Shown here piece after piece: positions 25,471-38,700 of a stretch of DNA of 64,000 nucleotides. Each line of letters starts with the position of its first letter. The first letter of the stretch is position 1. A program made the position numbers and the translations under genes. Below the pieces are notes generated by a model. It searched no databases and was not told where the DNA came from. It saw nothing but the letters and a program-made list of their open reading frames with translations. The DNA comes from Nymphaea colorata (lineage: Eukaryota > Streptophyta > Magnoliopsida > Nymphaeales > Nymphaeaceae): positions 15,503,354 through 15,567,353 of the forward strand of contig NC_045142.1 of NCBI RefSeq assembly GCF_008831285.2, written 5' to 3'.

Positions 25471-28400
25471 GGCCAAAGTATGAAGTTCTGCGTAGACAAT
25501 TGGAGAGAAGTACTGTAGTTTCCTTTTCCTTTCCGATCTTTCTTGTTTACTCTTCTAGTTTTATTTTGTCATCAGCCAATTTTCGTCTCTTTTCATTTCC
25601 CTGAATAAGAACAAGACTAGAAGTAGACACTTTTTTCCTTATTCCTCACTACACCACTGCAGGAATATTGGCATTGTCCAGTTCCAGCTCTTAATCTTCC
25701 GGGATGCTTTCACTAGATGTCACTAGAGAGTTAGTTAATGACAAATCCTCTGCCGATATCAGTTTTCTTGCTCCATCTATTGGATAATCACTCGCATGCA
25801 CCTGCACTGGTGCCTTTATGCTACTTATAGTTATGGGGAACATGTTCTTTGTCCACCTTGTCCAGTTGCATTCTAATCTCATCTTCCATTGCCACTACTA
25901 TAAGTCAACCATCTCCTTCAACAAAGTCGGACCTTTTTGCCTTTGGAAAATGTTTTGCTGCTTCCAGTAAAGGCCACAGTAGGCATGTCCTGATGTTGAC
26001 CATGGGATGGTTGAACGGACGCTCACACTGCCTCCACTCCATATAGTGTGTCACCAGCAAATTCTATTTCATTGATATGCATATCCACCTTGTTTGGGAG
26101 TATTTGCAAAAGAATATCTCTCCTCTTTAAGTCCTTCTATGCTCTAACGACCTAGTTTATCAAATTTGTCATCTTCTATAGGTTTGTCTTCTTCTTTGAT
26201 TCTATCTTCTGATCAACCTATCTTTTTGTTCCCCAACACCTTAGTTTGTGTTGTTTCCTTCTCCTTTGTAATGCACTTGAATGTCCGTGTTTTTAATGTT
26301 GCCTTTGTTCCTGCTGTTGTAACCAATCTGCAAAATTAATTAAAATATTTGATTTACAATAACAAAACCCTAAAAAGAGGAAGAACCAAGTTGCAGTTCT
26401 TCGTTCTCGGCAAAGTTCTAGCTCTTCTATGAAGGAGCTTCATAGTGCCCAGCATTCTCTTCTCAGGAGCTTGAGGGAGACAAGAGAGACAACAAAGCGT
26501 TAACGAACATCCTCCCGATGGAAGGAGTCTCGTGTTGGGCAACATCGCAGGAGCTTGGGGAGGATAGAGGAAAAAACTGAGCATCGCATGGGCTTTCAAG
26601 GCAAACATATCTAACAAAGGGGCAACGTCTCGACACCAGGGGGGTAGTTTTTCAAGAGAAAATGAAGCATAGAATTGGTTTTCACTCACACCCACTCAGC
26701 AGCAATGTGGCATGTAAGAAGCGATGGGCGATCATCGAGCATCCATTGCCTCCAGCAGCGGAGACAGATGGGGGCTGCTGTGGGCACTCACAAATATGTT
26801 TAATTTTATATTATTGTATTGAAATATTTTTTTGTTTGTATGTGCAAGTTTCCCTAAAACGATTGAAGTTATCTAATTACTGGCCTTCTACCCAAAATTT
26901 ATGGCTTCACCAGTGATTGTATCCAAGCATTAAATCTGCTGTAGGGCTACTTCTTATCGCAATTCACAACCGACTTTACTCGCCTAGGACTGGCCGAGAC
27001 CTGCGCTGTATTTGAAATAAATGGTTTATTTGCATTTGTGATGAGGTTTGACCAACCATTTAGGCTTTGAAGTTGTTATATCGGATTACAGATTTGGTTC
27101 AATGTGCTTGTAATTGAACAAGAGTTTGTGACTGACGATGATCTTGTTTGGTGCCATATGATAGATACACATGCTTGATTAGTCAGGATTGTCCATGTCA
27201 TGAGTTAGGTTTCTATTGGGATTTGGTGAGGAATGTATCATGAATTCGAGATGGGGTTTATTCTGCTGGGTAGTTCTATACTTCAGTATTATATGATTTT
27301 GTGCTTTATTTGCTCTCAGATTTTGGTTTGGGTAGCCATCTTATCTCAACTTGTCATTCTATGCTTGATGGTGTTCAACCTATCTCATTTGATTTATTCT
27401 CAATAGCCATGGGAAGCACGTTTAACTTTCAAAGCAATTCTAGGCAGCTCAATTTAAGTCTAAACTGGTCTTCAAATTGAGTCATTCAAATACATTCCAA
27501 TAGAAATTATTAAAATGAATCCCGTTGCAGATAATATTTTCAACAATATTTATCAAATCTACCTCAAAATTCATTTTCAGGCCTAATGATGAAGGCTGTA
27601 ATATGAAGGCCCAAACTATTCTCCATTTTCTAAAAGTCCTTTCATTTCCTTGGTTTTCTAGCCTTATGATGAGGATCCAATTGAAAGAACCAAATCTGAA
27701 GGTCCATATTTCTTTTCTAAATTCCTTTGTCTTTCTTCAGAACTCTCTCAAAACCAGTTTGGTTTTTAGTCATAAACCTTTCAACATTTTCATTAATTTC
27801 CAAATAATTCTTCAATAAAATTTCTCCTTATTCAAATTAATTAGGAATTCTTATACTATTAAAATCATTAGCAAAAACATTGTTGATTGACTGCATTAGC
27901 TAAGTATCTTTCTAATATTTCAAAGTCAATGTTTCCCATTCATTTAAAACAAATTTATTAGCAGATTCATCATTTAAGGAGCCCGTTCTTATATTCCTTT
28001 GGTTCAATGTGCGTTATCTTCAAAATTCTCACCTTTCACATATGCCACGGCATTCCACTCACGATTGGGATTTAAAACAATATTGAAGTACAGATAAGAG
28101 CCAATCCCTGGTTTAGTTACCGCTGACAAAAGCATGAGGAATGGACAGATCTCATACCAGTAAGCAGGTTCTAACTCCCAAGTTTTCCATAAAATTTAAA
28201 AATGCAGGCAAGTTTTATTTTCTAGAAGGTAGGAAATCTTTAAAAAATTGGTCCCCATATGCAGGGCAAGCATGATGAAGCCCACTTCTTTTCCAACAGC
28301 AGTTAAATTGTCAAATTGTAACTTGAACACCTTTAAGCTCAAATTTTGTTGCAGTGTCTTTCTTTGCTGCAGGATGCCAAAAAGCATCATAATTTGCTTT

Positions 28401-29394
28401 CCAAATGTACGTTGCAGTGGCTGGCTAATGGTAATCAGAATGTTTCATATCTTGTAATATTCCTCCTAACTTGTTTTTGCAATATTGGCTAGTACAGTTA
28501 AATATTGGATTTGAGAGCATATTGCATTGAGATTTTTGTTGTTTAGGGATCCTTAGGGACCTTTCCTACGGGTGGAGACTTCCTGACTGGAGTATTTATG
28601 ATAATCTTGTTGTCATTTCGAGATTTCTTCTTAGTCCAACCTTGATGATAAAATAGAAAATTCAAAAATTTGACCCAAATTAAAGGTGGAGATATGTCAT
28701 CGGGGGAGCTCTGAGGGCTTTCAAAGCTATTCTATGGTTTGTTCTGATCTAAACCATGGAATGAGCACGAACAATGCCAAAATTTATACCCGTCCTTTTC
28801 CCGGCCTCATTGTCGGTTCAGTTCCATGAGGTTTGAGTCTCCATTCAGATTTTTGGGTCTGTCATCTTTGTTCCCTACCATTCCATGCTTATCAAACGGC
28901 CTCTAAGGGTTCTATTGGAGGTTGGAGTACGCCACTTATGAATGAGTTACTGTAGGTCCACCCATCTCCCGAAGTAACCCTAGACCTTGGGGTGGCGGAA
29001 AAGAGGTGCAGGTTTGACTTCATCAAAGGCGATATGGATGAGTATTCATGTAGGACCATTGTTGTTCTTTTTCTTTTCTGAAAGTATAAAACGTTTTTGC
29101 CCTTGAGCCGAACAAATGCAGCAAGCAGCCAAACATGTTGATTATGATATAGTATATTCAACAAGAAAACTAGAGAAAAAGACTATTTTTATAATAATAT
29201 CTGAAGTCAAGCAGAAAGTGGGTCCTAAAGATCAAATTTCTCTCTTGCTTGCCATCATGCTCCTTGGACAATGCAGAATTGTGGAGAAATAAGAAGTAGG
29301 CTGCAAAAAATAAGTGTATCGCCATTGGAATTTATCAAGAGATGTGATTGACAAAAAAGCTTGAGAAAGGAAAATTCAAATATACAAACAGTGT
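25471..29394. other. interval with no recognisable gene
   Basis: Between the LINE relic and the APC1 stop codon. Scattered frames of 60-113 codons on both strands (for example 26354-26695 minus, 28196-28457 both strands) lack a recognised domain, a coherent splice pattern or repeat structure. The part just left of 29394 should hold the APC1 3' untranslated region, but I cannot place its end. Confidence 0.5.
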
Positions 29395-29787
29395 TTACTT
29401 TACAGTGTTGGGAACAAGTAACTTGTAAATCAAAGAAAGTGCATTGATATGTGTGGCAGGAAGCAGCATATGTAGAAAAGGAACTGAAGGTATCACAGCC
29501 TTGACTTTGATCTTTGATACTGCTGACTGAACAATGGAGGATGATGGAATTTCAAACCACTGTAGATAACATGACAAAAGCAGGGTTGATCTCAGATCCT
29601 TGGCCATGTCCTCAAAAGGACACTTGCCATCAGCTAAGTACTTGAGCAGATGGCCACTAGCCCCACTCCAGCTCACTAAAATATCTTCTATCCTTCTTCC
29701 TAAAGAGGCTAGAAAGGTAGACTGAATTACACCAGTTGAATGATTAAGTAGTCCATTGACAAGAGCCTCGTTATAAGCTAATGCAAC
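29395..29787 (-). CDS. APC1: APC1 last coding exon
   Basis: Acceptor TTTGTGCAG; starts [12 protein letters not shown], includes [20 protein letters not shown] and [17 protein letters not shown], ends VPNTVK with stop TAA at 29397-29395. Separated from the previous exon by 10.7 kb. Confidence 0.92.
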   Translation of the reverse strand, partial: VALAYNEALVNGLLNHSTGVIQSTFLASLGRRIEDILVSWSGASGHLLKYLADGKCPFEDMAKDLRSTLLLSCYLQWFEIPSSSIVQSAVSKIKVKAVIPSVPFLHMLLPATHINALSLIYKLLVPNTVK

Positions 29788-32700
29788 CTGCACAAATAAT
29801 TGAGGCCACCAAGTTTGGTCAATCATTAGGCACAAAAAGGGCAAGATATTTGCATTGGTAAACTATAAGCCACCTAACACAAAAATGATACCAAGCATAA
29901 TGACTAATATCATTCTGGGCAATTTTTACCAAGATTTCTCAAGAGGTTGTTTCGAGATGTGGTTTTTCCATAAAATATTAAAAGGATCTCAGAAGTCTAA
30001 AAATTTGAAAAACACAAAAGCCAAAAAGTCATGGCATAGTACAGTTTTCTAATACTTTTCTTGCAAAAGTATACAGAATCAAGTGGAAAAACTCTTTGAT
30101 AGAATAAAAAAGCAAAAAAAAAAAAACAAAAAGAAAAACCAACCACATGCTTCAAAAGAATGGAAGGGACCTTTGTGAGTCTTAAGGATAATGGGAATAT
30201 CACAGAAGAATATTGCAATAATCTTGAGCAATTTGTGCCTTTGGCAATATTTTGAAAGGATCATGATATTTTTCTAGTGTTAAAGGCCACCTTTTAAATG
30301 GCAGTAATAGTGGGGTTCTTTCAACATATTGGAGATATTTGTAATTATGGTACTAACTGTACGTGTGTACAGGCTAGGTGATGCTCCCATTAGGGAAGAA
30401 AGCAATAGATGGTATATAAGAAAGAAAGAACATCCAAAGAAAGGAAACATAATTAGATTCACACTCAAGCTTTGATGCTTGAAAGTGGAAGTTACCATGG
30501 TCTACCATGAGATATAATAATGTTCTGCAAGTGAGTATGCATGGAAAAACACATCAGCAAATTGGAAAACACAAAACAAATAAGTTCCCTGTATAGAAAA
30601 CCTGTTAAGAAACAAATGTCAGTATGTGGTTTTATGAATTATCTAGAAGTGTGCTTATTTTTATTAATTTTCTGTTTCAATTCTTTTTACTTCCCCTAGA
30701 CACTATAAAAACATGATTAGGGCTTTCTAGTGAAGATTGCATGCTCTTTCTCCTTTCAACCTGGTTTCAACATGGTATCAGAGCCATAAGTTCGTAGGAG
30801 TTTCTGATGCCATCCAGGTTGAGCCTCTTCCATCTATCTATCCTCTTCCTCTCCCTTCAATCAGTTGCATTGACAGACCAAAGTCTGGTCTGAGATCTTC
30901 TTCTTCCTTCATGCAAGATCAGGGATCTGTTCACATCAATTTCAGTACGTGGATGTGATGAGAAGCCCTTGATCTTGGTCCTTGTTGCTGTTGGACGAAC
31001 TCAAGCCTGCATAGATGGTGTCAGCAGACTTGAGAAAGCTGATAGGGAGATGTTAAAATCTGCCTTGTTTATTGAAGCCAACTGTTCGAAAGTTGCGTTG
31101 ATGCTATTGATGTTGTCGTGGACCTCTAAGGATGTTGTTCTAGTCGTTAGAATCGTTGCTAGTGCTCTTCACGTGGTCACTCATGAACCTATGAGAAGCT
31201 GATCTGGGTCATCAGAATTTTTTTTTTTTTGCAGTTGGTGTCCTCAACTTGAAATTTTTGCTGTTCTTACTTGATGTCTGTTTTTTTTTTTTCTTTGGAA
31301 GAGTTGAACCAGGCTGTTGCAGATTTTGTAAAGAATATAATGCATCCGCATTGAAGTATATTTAGAATTAGATTGGAAAGTGTGCTGATATAAGGGATTT
31401 ATGTTTTAGATGTCTGATAAAATTTAATTATGGTGCGCCCTGAAACCTAACTTGCGGGGCATATTTGTTGACTCTGAAATCGTTTGTCGGTGGGGGACAG
31501 ATTTAGTGAATTTGAGTTCATCGGCCATGCATTATCAACATCTTGGGATGACAGTGAACTGATTTATATTACTATCTGTGAACATACTGCTGGACTGTTT
31601 CTTCCTGCTGTTAAAGTCTTTAATAGTCTGACTGATATATCAATACCTCTTAAGTTTTTGTTATGACTGAAATTAAGATGAATGAAGGAGAGCAGAAATC
31701 TGAGTTAACATAGATTATAAAGCCTTTGGTAATCCGTTTTCTTATCAGTAAAATTGGATGATAATATATGAAATTTGGTGGATGAACTTTATGGCGTCAG
31801 GGCACTGCCGCAAGCACATTCTTGTTGAAACAGAACCCACTGAGAAAATAGGGAGGTATGCTACATGGACTGAGACTGACATAGTGATGGTGTGGACCAT
31901 GAATAGCATCCAGCCACACATTGCTAGCCAACTGATGCATTTCAATACAACCAAGAAGATGTGGGATGTTCTACACGACACTCATTCCGAGGACAAAAAT
32001 ATTTGTTGTGCCCTGTAGGTTGAGCATGAGACTTTTAACTTGGCACGGTACCTTGCCGTAGTGAGATCAGCATATGAGAGACTCAATTCCTTGCGCCTCT
32101 CGTGTTGTGATAAGCAGAAGACCTATCAAGAGTACACGATGGTTGCATTTTCCTGTCTAGGCTTTGTACTGACTATTATGTTGCTAAGGTACAAATGCTC
32201 ATGGGCAGTGATATTCCTACCTTGGCATATGCTTATAACATATTGAATCTCCTTGCTCTATCTCTCCCTCAATCCCAAGGTGATTCAACGTCTTCTATTC
32301 TGACAGTTACTGGAGGTCGTGGTCGTGGTTCTGGCATTTCCACTAGGAGGAGATGGATGCACTGCTTTCACAAGGAACACAGGGGCTTGTACATCCTCCA
32401 CCCAAGTTAGATATTGTAGGTTCCAAGTGGGTAACTATCAAGTACCAGTCTGATGGTATCGAGGAGAGGTACAAAGCGCCTTGTTACCAATGGCTACACA
32501 CAAAGTTATGGCATGGAATTCTCTGAAACATTTTCACCTGTCGCCGGACCTAGGACCATCAGGTTAGTCATTTCTATTGCAGTTCATTATGGGTGTACTA
32601 CAATGCAGCTTGATTTGAAAAATATCTTCCTTTATGGTGATCTATCTGAAAGTGTGTATATGCAACAATCTCCTGGATTTGAAAAAAGAGTGATAGGGGA

Positions 32701-35700
32701 TGTGTATAAGTTGAAGAAAGCTATTTACAGTTTGAAAGAAAGCCCATATGCATGGTTTCACAAACTTTTTGAGGTAACATAAGAGGTTATCTTCCAGAGA
32801 TCTCCATTTGACCACTCTCTTTTTGTGAAAAGAAGCTTTTGAGGGATTGTGTGGTCATGAGGTAGATGTAGATGACATTATCTTGATGGGTGATAGTAAA
32901 CTTGCTATCCAACCAACCAAGAAATATTCACAGTAGAATTTTGTTACAAAAGATCTTAAACATCTCAGATACTTCATAGGAATTGAAGTTGCAAAGAATA
33001 AGGCAGGCATTATGTTATCTCAAAGGAAGTATCTTATGGATCTCTTATAGGAGACAGGGATGTTAGGAGCAAAACCTACATCCTTTCCTATGAATTCTAG
33101 AATTCAGTTACATGGAGAATTTAGAATATGTAGATACTAATTCATATTTGGTAAACTCCTATATGTTATTGTCACGAAGCCCAATATATCCATGGTAGTT
33201 GGGAAACTAAGTTAAAAAAAAAAAGCAGAAGGTGCATAGGGTTTCCACAATGATGGTGCTCAAGTATTTGAAATCCTCCTTCGTTCCTTTCTTGATATTA
33301 CTACATTTATTGATGTTGATTATGTAGGATCCCACCATTGGCTTTTGTATTTTTTTAGGAGAAAATTTAATATCATGGAAGAGTAAGAAACAAGGAGTAA
33401 CTAGATCAAGTATCGGATCTGAATACAGAAGTATGGAACAAACTGCGATGGAAATGACATGGGTGAGATTGATGCTTGCATGCCTGGGAATTCAAGTCTC
33501 TTTGCCTATGAAGATGATGTGTGATAATAAAGCTGCAACGTACATTGCTAACTATCTGGTTTCTCATGAAAGGATAAAACATATTGAAATAGATTGTCAT
33601 TAAATCAGGGATTAATTCAAGCAGGAATTATATTAACTATTCATGTTGCCTCATAGGTTAAAGTTGAACATTCACCACACCTCTTCCTATTTTTTATTTT
33701 TGAAGATATTGTAACAAGCTGAGCAATGTTGAATATATATGCTCCAACTTGAAAGGGAGTGTCAAGAAACAAATGCCATTAGGTGGTTTTATGAACTATC
33801 TAGAAGTCGTGTGGTAGTTTTTATTAATTTTCTATTTCTTTCTGGACTTTTGGTGTAATTCTATTTACCGCCCCTAATCACTATAAAAACATGATTAGGG
33901 CTTTCTAATGAAGATTGATTGCTCTTTCCTTTCAACCTTGTTTCCACAAAACCTATGTAAGCCAATGAGTCTAATCCATGTAGGCTAAAATACTAACTTG
34001 GATTTATGAGTAACACATTATGCTTCGTCATGAAGCACTAAGTGTTAAAATATAAATCCTTCACCAGCACGTTGAAGAGGAGTCTCTTAGGATTCCACCT
34101 CCTTGTAAAATGTGTTAAGATATTTAATGTCCTTGTAACATGTGAAGAGTCTCCTAGGATTCTATGTTGTAGTTAATATCAAGTCTCCTAGGATTCTATG
34201 TTGTAGTTAATATCCTTGTAATATGTGAAGTCTCTTAGGTTTCTATGATGTAATTAATGTCCTTGGAGCTTGTGAAATCTCCTAGGATTCTACGATTGGA
34301 GACTCTTAGAATTCTGGAAATGGGATTATAAATAGAGGCCGTGCAAACCATTTTGGCTACGGCTTCTTCTCCTCAGTTTCTTCTTGTTTTCATTCTCTCT
34401 CTCCCTCTCTCTCTCTCTCTATCTCTATCTTCCTGCGTGAGTGCTGTTTTCTGGTTACAGATATTGGTGCTAGATTTCTATCATGGTATCAGAGCGCCAG
34501 GTTACGTTATCTCTACCAAACGAAATGCCCAAACAGGTCTGATCTGGTTAGAACTCTTTTCTCATCTTGTCTCTATCCTGAATTTACTTTTCTCTTGCGC
34601 AATTCTTGTTCCTTTTTCTTCTTGCTTACCCAAGGACACATCTTGTTATATCGTGTCTTCTTTCTCTCTCATCTTCTACCTATATACCATTCCTTTCTGC
34701 TGTCATGGAAAACCTTTCGCATTCTAGCATGTCCTCAAGTTTTCTTCCTCACCTTATTACCGAAAAACTCAACCATGAGAATTATCTGATCTGGAAAAAG
34801 GCAAATCATGCCTTTCATAAGAAGTCCAGGCCTCTTTGGACATCTCGATGGTTCAACAAAGGCTCCACCAATATCCGTCTTACAGGAAATAAAAAATGAG
34901 GCAGGAGAAGTTATTGCTGTTCATGAAGACAACAATCCTGAACATGCTATGTGGATGAGACGTGATCAAAGTCTGGTTGCGTATATTTTGTCCACTTTAT
35001 CTCAACAAGTGTTACTTTCAGTTTCTGATGATTGTACTGCAGAAGAATTATGGGAAACCCTTGCTGATACCTTTTCCCAAATATCAGAAGCTCGAATTAT
35101 GTACTTAAAGAAAGAATTTCAGAATTTGAGCAAAGGTTCAACGTCTATCATGGATTATTTGGGGCGTATTAAGGTCGTCGCAGACCAACTTGCTGCCTCA
35201 GGGAATAACATTTCTGATAAGGAAAAGGTGCAGCAAACCTTGAATGGACTTGGGCATGATTATCATGCTTTTATTACAGCTCTTGAGGTCCTTCTTGTTC
35301 TGCCTTCCTTCAACGAACTACAAGATAAACTTCTCCAACATGAAATGAATATGAAAAGAGTCATTGAAAGGACTGATCAAGGGAACTCCCAAAATGTGTT
35401 AGCTATGAATGTAAAGTTTGGTAAGAGCCATGGGAACTCCAACCATGGTGGTCGTGGCATTCTACCAACACCACATAACCAAGGTATGTCTCCTTTGGAT
35501 ACTTCAAGAAAAATACCAATTTGTTTTCAGTGCAACAAGAAAGGACACATGAAGGCACAATGTTGGTTTAATCCTCAAAATAAAAACAAAGGGATAAGAC
35601 ATGATTATAAACAAGGAGGACAAAGTTCTAAATCCACCGCTGAAGATATGCAACAGCTATTGATGACCGCATTCTCAAAGATGACTACAAAGCAAAATGA

Positions 35701-38700
35701 GCAGGGAGAATGGTTCTTGGATTCAGGTGCAGCTACCCATGTGACAGGAAATGCAGGTAAATTGACTAACTTATCCCCTCATTACGGTAGAAGTTGCATT
35801 ATAACAGGTGATGGAAAATCTCATCCTATTACACATATTGGAAATGCACATATTCCATTGTCATCCTCGTCTCTATCACTATCTAATGTTGTTCTTGCTC
35901 CCAATATCAAAAAGAACATCATATCCATTTCTAAACTCATTGATGATACAAGCTCTTCTGTTGAATTCACACCTTCTTCTGTCTATGTCAAGGACCTCCA
36001 AACGAAGAAAATGTTCGCTAGAGGGGAGCGTCAAGGGAATATGTACGTCCTCAAGGAATGTCTACCCAAGGATTCATCCACTTTTGATATAGGATTGAAG
36101 ACATTTTCTCTTTCTCATAATGCGTCATCAGTGCCAAGTTCTTGCCATTTTCAATCAAAAGTAAGGGGCCCTAACCAATTTTTGGAGTCTGATTTGTGGC
36201 ATAGTCGGCTAGGACACTGTGGTCGACATTTCATTGAAAAACTTGTCACAGATAGTCTCATTCCAAGATCAAGTTTACCTCTTACTTCAAGTGTCAAAAA
36301 ATGTTCAAGTTGTGGACTTTGTAAGAGTCATGTTTTACCTTTCCATAATATAAATCAAAGGGCTTCCAAACCTTTTGAAACTATTTTTTCTGATGTATGG
36401 GGGCCAGCCCCTATTGATTCCATGTCGGGGTCAAGATATTATGTCTTATTCATTGACTCTTACTCACGTTTCACCTGGATTTACTTCATGAAACACAAAT
36501 CAGAAGTACCTCACATATTTCGAAACTTCTATGCCATGATTCAAACTAAATTTTCATCCAATGTGGTGCATTTTCAATGTGATGGAGGGGGAGAATATTC
36601 CTCGCTTGATTTGATTGAATTTCTACGTGAAAAAGGGATAACTAGACAAATTTCCTGCCCTTACACACCACAACAAAATGGTGTAGTTGAGCGGAAACAT
36701 CGACATATAGTTGAAAGCGCCATGAGCATGATGCATGATACTAATGTGCCCATTTCCTTGTGGACTGAAGCCTTCCATACTGCTGTATACATAATAAATT
36801 GTTTGCCTATGACACTCTTGATGTCTAAATCGCCATATTTTACACTCTTAGGCAAACAACCTGATTACAAGAACTTGAAGGTTTTTGGTTGTATATGCTA
36901 TGTTCACGTTGATGCTGCCTTGAGGAACAAGTTTCAAGACAAAGCTATTCAATGTAGATTCGTTGGATATGCTGATGAATATAAAGGTTTTCGATGCTAT
37001 GATCCAACATCTAAACGTATCAAAACTTCAAGAAATGTCATTTTTGAAGAACATAGTTTTGATAATACAAATGAAATGCCTATGACCATTGAATCTTATG
37101 ATCCCTGGACCAGTACACAGTTATTCAATGCAGATCCTGTTATAGAAAATGATGTGCCTCAAAGTGAAGATTCAGAGAGAGCAATACAACCGTCGGATAT
37201 GGCTCAAAGTGAAAATCAAGAAGATCCAACACAGTCATCAAGTCATCACGAAAACAATAATGAAGAACAGAGCAACAATGCACATCGGTATTCGGGTCTT
37301 ATCTACAGTCGACGACTAAGGGACAGAGATGCTCACAGTGAAGAAGACAACATGCCCCACCTTAGAAGATCCCAACGCATTCGTCATCCCATTCACAGGT
37401 GGGTTAACTATGATTCTTTATCACTTGATTTTCAGTTATTCATGGCAAAAGTTGGCAAGGAGGAAGAACCTACTTCATTTGATCAAGCATCAAAATCACA
37501 TCATTGGAGAAAGGCTATGAAAGAAGAAATGGATGCCTTGCATGAATGTGGAACATGGGAAATCGTTCCGAGGCCACACGAAAAGAACGTAGTGGGCTCC
37601 AAATGGGTATACAAAATTAAATACAAACCTGATGGCAGCATAGAAAGACACAAAGCAAGGTTAGTAGCAAAAGGGTTTACACAACAATATGGAGAAGATT
37701 ATGATGAGACATTCAGCCCTGTGATCAAAATGGAAACAATTCGCGTGATTATATCATTGGCAGTTGAATATGGATGGAGACTACATCAAATGGACGTGAA
37801 GAATGCTTTTCTTCATGGTGATTTAAGGGAGGAAGTATATATGGAACAACCTCCAGGATACACGAAAGGAGACTCTCATGCATGGGTTTGCAAACTAAGA
37901 AAATCTATTTATGGACTTAAACAGGCCTCACGTTCGTGGTTTGACAGTTTCTCTTGCAAGATTTAAGAATGTGGTTTTCGGAGATGTCCTCTAGATCACT
38001 CTCTTTTCATTTATCGAAAGGAAAACATATTTACTTTACTTCTTATATATGTTGATGATATTGTTATCACAGGCAATTCAGAAAAACACATAGAAGAAGC
38101 TAAAGTATTGATGATGCAAAACTTCAAAATGAAAGAGCTTGGTGATTTACGATTCTTTCTTGGAGTGGAGATTGATAGGCACAATAATCGCCTCACATTG
38201 ACACAACAGAAATACACGTTGGATCTGCTGAAAAAGTCAGGTATGTCTGATTGTAAGCTTGTTGGAACTCCTAGTGTTCTAAATCAAAGACTAAGTGCTC
38301 AAGATGGGGAGTTATATGAAGATCCTACGCAATATCGAAGTATTGTTGGGGCACTTCAATATCTTACATTTACTAGACCAGATATTATATATGTTGTGAA
38401 TCAAGTATCTCAATTTATGCATGCACCTAGAGATACTCACATGGATGCTGTCAAAAGAATATTAAGATATCTTAAAGGGACAGCAGGAGATGGCTTAGTT
38501 TATGGTAAGAGTGAAAATATAACTACTGGACATCAACTTATGACATTCACAGATGCAGATTGGGCTGGAGATCCCGATCAAAGAAAGTCCATTTCTGGTT
38601 TTTGTATTTTCATTGGACGTAATCTTGTGTCTTGGAGTTGTCGAAAGCAAAAGGCAGTAGCAAGATCCAGCACTGAAGCTGAATACAGATGCATGGCTGC

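Larger units (their letters stand above)
30603..33948 (+). mobile_element. Copia-2: internally deleted Ty1/copia element
   Basis: LTRs at 30603-30772 and 33760-33948 share CAAATG, GTGGTTTTATGAA, ACTATAAAAACATGATTAGG and similar words. The target duplication AAACC lies at 30598-30602 and 33949-33953. Primer site TGGTATCAGAGCC follows the left LTR, and a purine tract (TTGAAAGGGAG) precedes the right. Total 3.3 kb, much shorter than the full-length elements. The LTRs are clearly diverged, so this is an old copy. Confidence 0.9.
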
